In this document: positions 1 through 5,819 of the stretch, in pieces
Position numbering within the stretch: the first letter of the stretch is position 1
Layout of the letters: every line of letters begins with the position of its first letter
Assembly: GCA_013393545.1 (NCBI GenBank)
Contig: JABXHG010000255.1
Coordinates: 1 to 6,866 of the forward strand
From: Alteromonadaceae bacterium
GTDB taxonomy: Bacteria > Pseudomonadota > Gammaproteobacteria > Pseudomonadales > Oleiphilaceae
Reading direction: 5' to 3'
Length of the DNA stretch: 6,866 nucleotides
Translations under genes and position numbers: made by a program
The notes under the pieces: generated by a model
What the model saw: only the letters and a program-made list of their open reading frames with translations
The model's database searches: none
Told to the model about the DNA's origin: nothing

Positions 1-81
1 CTAAAGAGCGGTTGAGTTTGGTGGGGAGATTTGGTTGATCACTTTATTATAAGTTCTTGTACAAGCAGCAAGAAAAAGGAA
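1..81. other. Intergenic sequence downstream of vsr
   Basis: This is the stretch beyond the vsr stop codon at the window edge. It contains a 10-bp perfect palindrome CTTGTACAAG at 56-65, nested in a longer inverted repeat (TTCTTG at 54-59, CAAGAA at 69-74). On the minus strand, the direction of the restriction operon, no T-run follows the stem, so I do not call a rho-independent terminator. No coding frame can be supported here. Confidence 0.4.
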
Positions 82-540
82 TTACTCGATTATGAATATA
101 TTTTTCTTCACGTTTGACAAGCTCATTAATTGTCTAACTCTTGCTGAAACTTCTTCTAGCGGTAACTTCTTTGGGCCTTTGATAGCGCATTCCCAAATAA
201 TAATGATGCGCCAACCTTTAGATACTAGTTTCTGATAAGCTCGATCGTCGCGTTCTTTATTTTTAAGTAATTTTTGCTCCCAAAATCGAGTCCTTGTTTT
301 AGGAAGTTTGAAAAACGGACATCCACGATGCATATGCCAGAAGCATCCATTAACAAATATGCAGGTTTTGTATTTTGACAAGACGATGTCGGGGCTTCCT
401 GGAAGGGTTTTTACATTTTTTCTGTATCTTAGACCTTCGGAAAAAAGTTGGTGCCTAACTGCAATTTCAGGATTTGTATCGCGAGACTTAATAGCAGACA
501 TGTTGCGGCTACGTGTTTTTCTATCATGCACATCTGTCAT
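82..540 (-). CDS. vsr: Very short patch repair (Vsr) mismatch endonuclease
   Basis: Vsr nicks DNA 5' of the T in T:G mismatches left by deamination of 5-methylcytosine at methylase target sites, which starts very-short-patch repair. The 152-residue protein is close to the usual family length and aligns almost without gaps to the E. coli enzyme. The start MTDVHDRKTRSRNMSAI matches the family opening. The catalytic Asp is D51 (LPGSPD) and the active-site His are H69 and H71 in NGCFWHMH. F67, W68 and W87 correspond to the base-intercalating aromatics. The structural zinc ligands appear kept as C66, H71, C74 and C118 (WEC); the last two are shifted by one residue relative to E. coli (C73, C117). 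It is the last gene of the restriction operon: the ATG lies 5 bp after the upstream stop and has only a weak Shine-Dalgarno, so translational coupling is likely. Its presence fits a C5-methylating system. The identification is secure; its exact mismatch context is inferred. Confidence 0.96.
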   Translation of the reverse strand: MTDVHDRKTRSRNMSAIKSRDTNPEIAVRHQLFSEGLRYRKNVKTLPGSPDIVLSKYKTCIFVNGCFWHMHRGCPFFKLPKTRTRFWEQKLLKNKERDDRAYQKLVSKGWRIIIIWECAIKGPKKLPLEEVSARVRQLMSLSNVKKNIFIIE

Positions 541-545
541 CAGAC

Positions 546-1778
546 TTAGGTAACCAGTTTTCGACTTATATCTTCAAGAACTCGACCATCGGTAAAAGCG
601 TTTATGACTTTGATCGGATCAATATACAGGCATGAGATTGCCTCATAATTTTCGTCTGCACTTTTATCTTCACGATTTGCCATATAAGCATATTCGAATA
701 ATGGCTCCGTCCCCGGAAAAATAAAATAGTTTTTCACTTTGGCTCGAGGGTAAAGAGAGTGAACAGCTTTGGCATAGAAAAACTGTTTGAGTAAATCACC
801 CCACCCAGGAGCGCTGGTCAGATGTTTTGCATCGTAATATTTTGCATCAACGATGCTATAAAGGTTTTTTTCTGGACAGTGAACAATTAGATCTGTACGT
901 TGGCCTTTCTTTGGCGCCGTGTGTATCCCTCCTGATAAATCGACATACGTAGGTATTGAAAACTGACTGTTTAGATCTACAGCTCCTGAAATAGTCTTTC
1001 TTAGCATATGTTCCCAAAGAGAGTGAAAATTCTGTATCCCGGTAGTAATGGTCGAGTTCTGATTACCATGGTATTTTTTTAGGTACTGTAGAATGAATTT
1101 GAAAAGCTGCACATCTCTGTCTGAATAAAGTTGCTGCAACTCTGCTTTAATCACTGACTCAAAGTATGAAGGATCAAGGCTTCTTGGTGGGAGTAGGCCG
1201 TCTTCTGAGTAAGATTTATGCGAAAATAGAATCTCCCCATATCGTTCATCCAGCTTTTTGACAATATATGCGTGGATACGAGAGGCTTCGGTATCAGACT
1301 GGTTGTGTGATGATGAGCCGATGTAGTCAATATACACAGGTCCTTTAGAAGATAAGTACGGGCTGTATCTATTTACGGTTCGCCCCCAGTTGGGTTTTCC
1401 CTTGTTTACGGTGATGTGGGAGTCTCTTCTGGTGTATATCCCATTTAGACGGTAATCGGCTAAGACTTGATGAATAATTGATAACGGTTCTAATCCAGTT
1501 AATCCACTGCCATCATCGTTCGCTTCTCTGACACTAGATACCTCGCGGCTATATTTTCTTATCGCTTCAAAAAGTTTCGGTATATATTTTTTCTCATGAG
1601 GGGTTTGCCGTGGCATGAAAATAAATGATTTGTCTGGTGTATTTATAAGACCAGAGAAAGAAACTTTTTTTCCCCTGACGCTAATTAGCCCTTCTTTTTT
1701 TAGAATCTCCTGGACATTACTCGGCAAAGATGAAATCTGTGCCCTGTCACTAAATATGGCTATTGTGTTAGGTTGCAC
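546..1778 (-). CDS. LlaJI/McrC-like restriction endonuclease subunit
   Basis: This is the probable DNA-cleaving subunit of an McrBC-related, modification-dependent-on-self restriction enzyme (LlaJI/BsuMI type), working with the McrB-like NTPase encoded just upstream. The 410-residue protein shows a PD-(D/E)xK nuclease core in its C-terminal half: FHSLWEHML around 251-259 (E256 possibly catalytic), D296 in QRTDLIV, and D311-x-K313 in IVDAKYYD, followed by a conserved-looking GWGDLLKQFFYAKA helix near 325-338. The N-terminal half includes the motif GKPNWGRT at 127-134, which I associate with LlaJI-family enzymes. The chosen start is GTG at 1778, preceded by GAGGG that overlaps the upstream stop region with 8 nt spacing; the next in-frame Met is residue 55, inside conserved-looking sequence. 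The intergenic gap is 11 bp upstream and 5 bp downstream, consistent with one operon. No truncation is seen. The nuclease class is secure; the LlaJI subfamily label rests on motif memory rather than a search. Confidence 0.87.
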   Translation of the reverse strand: MQPNTIAIFSDRAQISSLPSNVQEILKKEGLISVRGKKVSFSGLINTPDKSFIFMPRQTPHEKKYIPKLFEAIRKYSREVSSVREANDDGSGLTGLEPLSIIHQVLADYRLNGIYTRRDSHITVNKGKPNWGRTVNRYSPYLSSKGPVYIDYIGSSSHNQSDTEASRIHAYIVKKLDERYGEILFSHKSYSEDGLLPPRSLDPSYFESVIKAELQQLYSDRDVQLFKFILQYLKKYHGNQNSTITTGIQNFHSLWEHMLRKTISGAVDLNSQFSIPTYVDLSGGIHTAPKKGQRTDLIVHCPEKNLYSIVDAKYYDAKHLTSAPGWGDLLKQFFYAKAVHSLYPRAKVKNYFIFPGTEPLFEYAYMANREDKSADENYEAISCLYIDPIKVINAFTDGRVLEDISRKLVT

Positions 1779-1789
1779 TGACTGAGCCC

Positions 1790-3544
1790 TCAGTACTCTA
1801 TTTCTTCATCATTAGCGCCAGCGCTGTCTGACTTTTTCACCGCAGCCTGACTTAACTTTGATTGCAAATCACTTGTTTCTTCCAAGTGTTTTAGCAGTTC
1901 TTGCTCTATATTTTCGTTAAAGATTGCTTCATCAGAATTAAGACGTCGTATAAGACTTCCGTATGTTCTAATTCCACTGTCAAAAATTATTGATTTACTA
2001 CCATGTCTTAATACGTCATCCCAAATGTATAAGAGCAGCTTCCCTTTTAGGCTTTTTTTTGCTGATTCTGGAGTATCAAGTTCTGCCGAAGACAAAAACC
2101 ATGGACCCAGTAAGCGGTCTTCAGGAATGCTCTCAGACTCGAGTGCATCATTTATAACTTCAGCTAGTCTAGTCCATTCAACAGCAACATTATTTCCACT
2201 CCTTGTAGGGATCGGGATTGAGCCTGATGGCCCGTTAGAGTGCCCGCTTTCTGTCAAAAAGGTGATTGGAATATATTCAAATTTCCAACGACGTTTAAAA
2301 GCTGTATCCATAGGCATAACTGCTTGGTCACTACTATTCATTGTTGCATAGATGCTAAGATTGGCTGGTATGCACAGTTTACCTGCATCAAGTGAGTCAG
2401 GAGCATTTTTCTCTAAGTACTCTTTCATATCTGGGTCTGATATCGAAATTGAATACTTACTTCTCCCGTCGTCTCTCCTGTCTAAAAGTTGAAACAATTC
2501 ACCGAAAACCGCAGCAGCAGCCGCTCGATTTATCTCTTCTATAGCTAAGATGATGGGTTCATTCGGTTTTTCGCAAGCCAGTTTAATAGCTATAGTGAAG
2601 GGACCCGGCCTGAAAGCATAGACGATATCTTCCCCTGACATACTAGGCTTAAGGCATCCAACGAAATCTGTGTATTGAGTATCTGGGTGAAAGACGGTAT
2701 GTATAGAATTGGCATCCGTGCAGAACTGGTCTATTTTGTAACTTTTACCTACGCCAGGAGCTCCGTAAAAGATGATATTTTCGCCTTTAATATTTGAGCT
2801 GTTGTAGTTTGTGTGGCTACTACTCAATTCTTCATCACTGTGCTGTTCAAGATCATCGTCATCGAAGTCGTGGTGTACGAAGCTTTTCGAAGCAAAGTAG
2901 TTTCGGAGTGGCTTTGAGTTCTCAAACGCTTTGATTATTAATAGCATTTTGGAGTTGCTAGCTATAACAACCCCACAAGCTAAGGCGAGTGAAGAGTCTG
3001 ATACATCACTTCGATCTAGTGTCTTTCCGGAGGATGCTTCGCTTGAGCGTACAGGTTTAAACCACCATTCCTTTTCTGAGCAGTACTTAATAAAAAAAGC
3101 TTGATCGTTAGGATCGTTTAATACCGAACTAATGCTAGTTTTGAAATCCAATTCAATTTGAGAACCTATTGATCCAAACTGAGTTGAGGGTAATTTCTTC
3201 AAAAAATTAACAATATCTGAGGTTGTGTAACTGCTATTTGATTTTAAGTTGTCTTTTATTTCATCGAGGACAGCTTGGTACTCAGTAAGTTGCTCGCTTA
3301 ATGGCCAAAAGCAATGGGCGTACCATAAAGATGATGATGGAACTGCTGCTCTCAAGCCATTTCTGTTTTCGAACTCGATTGAAAAAGGTTGGATTACATG
3401 AGTTGAGCTCTTATCAACAACCTTTAAAGATGAGGCTAATCGAGCACTGAGTTGAGTGTCAATTTTTATGTCCGACTTGTAGTCCAACTGCCCGTAGTCA
3501 TTGCGGCACTTATCTATCAAGTTTGATAAGTCTTTTAATCTCAA
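1790..3544 (-). CDS. McrB-like AAA+ NTPase of the restriction complex
   Basis: This is a probable GTP- or ATP-hydrolysing motor that recognises DNA and translocates to activate the LlaJI/McrC-like nuclease. Starting from TTG at 3544 gives 584 residues. Walker A is GAPGVGKS at 261-268. Walker B is IILAIEEINRA at about 331-341, followed by AVFGELFQLLDR. The McrB-type signature is MNSSD at 402-406 (NTAD in E. coli McrB) and a basic FKRRWKF follows at 416-422. Residues 1-220 match no domain I recognise and may carry the DNA-binding or target-recognition function. A strongly acidic linker (DDDD, then EE) lies at about 226-240. The open frame continues without a stop to 3778, but that extension would overlap the divergent methylase and encode the complement of its helix-turn-helix. 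GAGGGG at 3551-3556, 6 nt from the TTG, is the best ribosome site, and no Met occurs in the extension after its first codon. It heads a three-gene operon with the nuclease and vsr. Whether it uses GTP or ATP cannot be told from sequence. Confidence 0.88.
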   Translation of the reverse strand: MRLKDLSNLIDKCRNDYGQLDYKSDIKIDTQLSARLASSLKVVDKSSTHVIQPFSIEFENRNGLRAAVPSSSLWYAHCFWPLSEQLTEYQAVLDEIKDNLKSNSSYTTSDIVNFLKKLPSTQFGSIGSQIELDFKTSISSVLNDPNDQAFFIKYCSEKEWWFKPVRSSEASSGKTLDRSDVSDSSLALACGVVIASNSKMLLIIKAFENSKPLRNYFASKSFVHHDFDDDDLEQHSDEELSSSHTNYNSSNIKGENIIFYGAPGVGKSYKIDQFCTDANSIHTVFHPDTQYTDFVGCLKPSMSGEDIVYAFRPGPFTIAIKLACEKPNEPIILAIEEINRAAAAAVFGELFQLLDRRDDGRSKYSISISDPDMKEYLEKNAPDSLDAGKLCIPANLSIYATMNSSDQAVMPMDTAFKRRWKFEYIPITFLTESGHSNGPSGSIPIPTRSGNNVAVEWTRLAEVINDALESESIPEDRLLGPWFLSSAELDTPESAKKSLKGKLLLYIWDDVLRHGSKSIIFDSGIRTYGSLIRRLNSDEAIFNENIEQELLKHLEETSDLQSKLSQAAVKKSDSAGANDEEIEY

Positions 3545-3550
3545 AATCTT

Positions 3551-3556
3551 CCCCTC
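3551..3556 (-). promoter_or_regulatory. Shine-Dalgarno deciding the TTG start of the McrB-like gene
   Basis: On the minus strand this reads GAGGGG and is followed after 6 nt by an in-frame TTG at 3544. It is the only strong ribosome-binding motif near the front of this reading frame, and it moves the start about 78 codons inward from the longest open frame. The choice is an inference from motif strength and from avoiding overlap with the divergent methylase. Confidence 0.7.
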
Positions 3557-3587
3557 AAAAACACTTGCATGTTTAAATATACAGTGG

Positions 3588-3603
3588 TAGCCTGGCCAGG
3601 ATA
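3588..3603. promoter_or_regulatory. Palindrome of paired CCWGG sites, candidate operator
   Basis: A perfect 10-bp palindrome, CCTGGCCAGG, lies at 3591-3600 and extends to an interrupted 16-bp palindrome with TA at both outer ends. It consists of two abutting CCWGG pentamers. It covers the candidate methylase -10 to +1 region and lies in the spacer of the candidate restriction promoter. The methylase has an XRE-type helix-turn-helix and a Dcm-like recognition region, so the site could be an operator, a methylation-sensitive switch, or both. M.SsoII-type autoregulation by an N-terminal HTH and promoter methylation in the CfrBI system are known precedents. Direct function here is inference. Confidence 0.5.
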
Positions 3604-3620
3604 AAAACCGGATAAGTGTG

Positions 3621-4928
3621 ATGCCAGCTATGAAAAAGAGTAAACCTGATGTTAACGCTAAAGAAATCTTATGTATACGGCAAAAACTAGGCCTAGGGAG
3701 AACTGAGTTCGCAAATTTACTTGGACTTGGTAAACAAGGGGAAAGAACAGTTAGAGGATGGGAGACTGGGGAGCACAAACCTTCGCTGTTGAAAGTTAGA
3801 TCTATATTATCCTTAGAAGAAGAACTTCTGGCTGCTCGCGGAAATGCTCCATTTAATCAGGGTAATAGTAGAGGAAAGTTTAGGTTTATTGACTTATTTG
3901 CAGGTATAGGTGGAATTAGGCTGCCTTTTCAGGAGCTCGGCGGTAAATGCGTATTCAGTTCAGAGTGGGACAAGTTTGCTCAGAAAACCTATCTGGCGAA
4001 TTTTGGTGATGTACCTCACGGCGATATCACGAAGATAAAAGCGGCAGAGATTCCAGATCATGATGTTTTATTGGGTGGCTTTCCTTGCCAGGCGTTTTCG
4101 CAGGCTGGGCTAAGGAAGGGGTTTGGTGATACTAGAGGAACGATGTTTTTTGAAATCCAGAGAATATTGGTAGAGAAAAGACCCAAAGCATTCTTACTTG
4201 AAAATGTAAAACAGCTAAAAGGTCATGATAATGGAAGGACTCTGAAAACCATTGAATCTATTCTAAGAGGGGAGTACGACCAAGAGGTACCAAAAGATGT
4301 TCTCTTGAGTGATGAAGCTCGTAAAGCGTTGTCGGAAAACTTGAATTATTGGGTTGATTATAAGGTTTTGAGAGCTGCCGATTTTGGTGTGCCACAGAAT
4401 CGTGAGCGTGTATATATTGTTGGATTCGATAAAGATCATTTCTCCGAGTCAGCAATTGATGAGCTATTTAAATGGCCCGAGCCTTCTAAAACTCCAACGA
4501 GAGTTGGGAGTATATTAGAAGATTTGTCGAAGTTGAATGATGACGAAGATCGATACACTATTTCAGATCGACTCTGGACTGGTCATAAAAAACGCAAAGA
4601 GGGGCATAAAGAAAAAGGGAATGGCTTTGGTTATTCATTATTTAACCAAGAAAGTGAATATACAAATACAATAAGCGCTAGGTATTACAAAGACGGCTCT
4701 GAAATACTTATTGACCAAAGCGAGCTTGGAAAGAACCCTAGAAAGCTTACACCAAGAGAGTGTGCCCGCCTTCAAGGCTTTCCTGAAAGCTTTATAGTTG
4801 ACGCTGTTTCACACGGTCAGATCTACAAGCAGTTTGGTAACTCAGTTTGTATTAATGTCGTTCGTGCAGTTGCGACCGAGATAGAAAATTTTATGGAAAA
4901 AATGAGAAAAAATAAAAGCGCCGCATAG
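3621..4928 (+). CDS. DNA cytosine-C5 methyltransferase with N-terminal HTH
   Basis: It transfers a methyl group from S-adenosylmethionine to C5 of cytosine, protecting host DNA from the divergent restriction enzyme. From ATG 3621 it is 435 residues. An XRE-like helix-turn-helix occupies about 11-62 (RTEFANLLGL, then TVRGWETGEHKPS). Methyltransferase motif I is FIDLFAGIGG near 89-98; motif IV is GGFPCQAFSQAG with catalytic C156; motif VI is ENV at 194-196; motif VIII is QNRERVYI at about 259-266; motif IX is RKLTPRECARLQGFP; motif X is YKQFGNSV. The target-recognition region (about 310-368) contains GNGFGYSLF and TISARYYKDGSEILIDQ, very like Dcm and M.EcoRII/M.SsoII relatives, so a CCWGG or CCNGG target is predicted. 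A GTG at 3618 and an ATG at 3630 are alternative starts; GGA at 3610-3612 best serves 3621. The HTH may repress its own or the restriction promoter. All catalytic motifs are intact. Specificity is inferred. Confidence 0.95.
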   Translation: MPAMKKSKPDVNAKEILCIRQKLGLGRTEFANLLGLGKQGERTVRGWETGEHKPSLLKVRSILSLEEELLAARGNAPFNQGNSRGKFRFIDLFAGIGGIRLPFQELGGKCVFSSEWDKFAQKTYLANFGDVPHGDITKIKAAEIPDHDVLLGGFPCQAFSQAGLRKGFGDTRGTMFFEIQRILVEKRPKAFLLENVKQLKGHDNGRTLKTIESILRGEYDQEVPKDVLLSDEARKALSENLNYWVDYKVLRAADFGVPQNRERVYIVGFDKDHFSESAIDELFKWPEPSKTPTRVGSILEDLSKLNDDEDRYTISDRLWTGHKKRKEGHKEKGNGFGYSLFNQESEYTNTISARYYKDGSEILIDQSELGKNPRKLTPRECARLQGFPESFIVDAVSHGQIYKQFGNSVCINVVRAVATEIENFMEKMRKNKSAA

Positions 4929-4969
4929 TTCTGAAATCGTAAATCACTATAAGTTTTTATTGTGCTTAC

Positions 4970-5031
4970 TATAGTCATAACATAGAGCCGACCTATATCA
5001 GAAAATAGGTAGCGCGATTAGCTTGACTATA
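4970..5031. repeat. 8-bp perfect inverted repeat, 46-bp gap
   Basis: The left arm TATAGTCA (4970-4977) and right arm TGACTATA (5024-5031) are exact reverse complements. The right arm overlaps the best candidate promoter elements (TTGACT, TATACT). Such spaced half-sites could bind a dimeric or looping regulator, but the sequence is AT-rich and chance is possible. Confidence 0.4.
4991..5010. repeat. 6-bp inverted repeat with 8-nt loop
   Basis: ACCTAT (4991-4996) and ATAGGT (5005-5010) are perfect reverse complements enclosing ATCAGAAA. It is nested inside the 8-bp inverted repeat pair. It is not followed by a T-run, so it is not an intrinsic terminator; a small operator or a minor hairpin is possible. 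Confidence 0.4.
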
Positions 5032-5052
5032 CTATAGCCTATAGCGGATAAA
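5023..5052 (+). promoter_or_regulatory. Candidate promoter of the HAD phosphatase gene
   Basis: TTGACT (5023-5028) matches five of six -35 positions and could pair with GATAAA (5047-5052) at 18 bp. That start would fall almost on the ribosome-binding site, though. Alternatively TATACT (5028-5033) matches five of six -10 positions but lacks a good -35. A tandem duplication CTATAGC-CTATAGC occupies 5032-5045 inside the element. The choice between the two readings cannot be settled by eye. Confidence 0.35.
5032..5045. repeat. 7-bp tandem duplication in promoter region
   Basis: Two immediately adjacent copies of CTATAGC. The core hexamer CTATAG is itself a palindrome and recurs once more at 4969-4974 (within ACTATAGT), which gives three copies in 76 bp. 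It could be a short regulatory motif or a slippage product. Confidence 0.45.
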
Positions 5053-5066
5053 ATCATGGAGTAGCA

Positions 5067-5780
5067 GTGAAAATACCTCGTATTTGGTTTTTTGACATGG
5101 AAGGTACTATCCTTCGAAAGGATTACGAACTCGACAATGGCAAAGTTGCACCTAGTGCATGGACAGTCTTAGCAAGAAGTCTTGGTGAGGACTGCTATAG
5201 GGAAGAAGAAAAAACAAAAGATAAATGGTTAGCAGGAGAATACAAAGGCTACCTAGATTGGATGAAAGATACTATTCTAATTCATAAAAAATACGGAATG
5301 TCTCGTGAGACATTGGAGTATGTAGTATCAATTTCTGAGTTTCATGATGGAGTCGAGGAATTGTTTGCCTGGCTTAGAGAACAAGGGGTAATTACAGCCC
5401 TAATTACTGGGGGTTTTAAGGCGCTTGCCGATAAAGTGCAACGTAAATTGAAAATTGATCACGCATTAAGCGGTTGTGAATACTTTTTTGATGACTCTGG
5501 TAATATTGAGTTTTTTAATCTTCTACCGTCCGATCATGAAGGTAAACTTAGCTTTATGCGCCAAGTGTTATTTGAACATGGTTTAAGCGCACAAGACAGT
5601 GTATTTATAGGAGACGGTAAGAACGATGTGTTTTTAGCCAAACATGCCGGAACGTCAATAGCATTCAACGCTCAGCGTGAGTTAAAGGACGTAGCTACGT
5701 TTTCAGTTGAACATGAGCAAGGAAAAGAGAACCTAGCCGACATCATTAAATGTTTTTCTGAACGCTCTTCTAACTTTTAA
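5067..5780 (+). CDS. HAD-superfamily phosphatase (SerB/ThrH-like)
   Basis: This is a probable cytosolic, Mg-dependent phosphohydrolase of the haloacid dehalogenase superfamily, subfamily IB type; the substrate is unknown. The protein has 237 residues. Motif I is FFDMEGT with nucleophile D10; the usual acid/base Asp two residues later is Glu (E12), as in ThrH-like proteins (DLEG). An alpha-helical C1 cap fits residues about 20-95. Motif II is LITGGF with T114, motif III is K160 (HEGK), and motif IV is IGDGKND with D183 and D187. All core catalytic positions are therefore filled. The start is GTG at 5067, preceded by GGAG at 5058-5061 with 5 nt spacing. It is transcribed in the same direction as the methylase but 138 bp away behind its own promoter-like region, so it is probably not part of the restriction system. 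It is convergent with the dUTPase-fold gene, with only 39 bp between stops. It could act on phosphoserine, a nucleotide or another small phosphoester; sequence does not decide. Confidence 0.85.
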   Translation: MKIPRIWFFDMEGTILRKDYELDNGKVAPSAWTVLARSLGEDCYREEEKTKDKWLAGEYKGYLDWMKDTILIHKKYGMSRETLEYVVSISEFHDGVEELFAWLREQGVITALITGGFKALADKVQRKLKIDHALSGCEYFFDDSGNIEFFNLLPSDHEGKLSFMRQVLFEHGLSAQDSVFIGDGKNDVFLAKHAGTSIAFNAQRELKDVATFSVEHEQGKENLADIIKCFSERSSNF

Positions 5781-5819
5781 CTGTTTTAAATCGTTTTATA
5801 TTAGTTAATTTTCTTAAGG
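5781..5819. other. Convergent intergenic gap
   Basis: A 39-bp, T-rich gap between the two facing stop codons. I see no stable hairpin, so termination for either gene is not evident from sequence. Confidence 0.5.

Larger units (their letters stand above)
3545..3620. promoter_or_regulatory. Divergent promoter region between methylase and restriction operon
   Basis: These 76 bp must hold the promoters for both directions. For the methylase (plus), the best candidate is -35 TTGCAT at 3565-3570, a 17-bp spacer, and -10 TAGCCT at 3588-3593 preceded by TGG (extended -10 TGn); transcription would begin near 3600. For the restriction operon (minus), the candidate is -35 TTATCC at 3604-3599, a 17-bp spacer, and -10 TATATT at 3581-3576, with a start near 3569. 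The individual hexamers are weak, but the geometry is sensible and the two promoters overlap head-on. Overlapping divergent promoters of this kind are common in restriction-modification loci, where they balance methylase against nuclease. Assignments are by eye. Confidence 0.5.
4929..5066. other. Intergenic region with clustered short repeats
   Basis: These 138 bp separate the methylase stop from the phosphatase start and are AT-rich. No terminator hairpin followed by a T-run is visible after the methylase; the TTTTT at 4954-4958 has no stem in front of it. Three CTATAG hexamers (4969-4974, 5032-5037, 5039-5044) and two inverted repeats are annotated separately. The region probably holds the promoter of the phosphatase gene. 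Confidence 0.5.

Noticed and set aside
54..74. Inverted repeat after vsr as an intrinsic terminator
   Set aside because: On the minus strand the T-rich run precedes the stem instead of following it, so it does not fit a rho-independent terminator.
308..553. Plus-strand open frame antisense to vsr
   Set aside because: It lies wholly opposite a well-conserved Vsr gene and resembles no family; it is a shadow frame.
2025..2351. Plus-strand open frame antisense to the McrB-like gene
   Set aside because: It is opposite the conserved AAA+ region and its translation shows no domain; it is a shadow frame.
4258..4455. Minus-strand open frame inside the methylase gene
   Set aside because: It is antisense to methylase motif VIII and has no independent support.
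4930..4960. Terminator after the methylase at the TTTTT run
   Set aside because: No GC-rich stem lies directly before the T-run.
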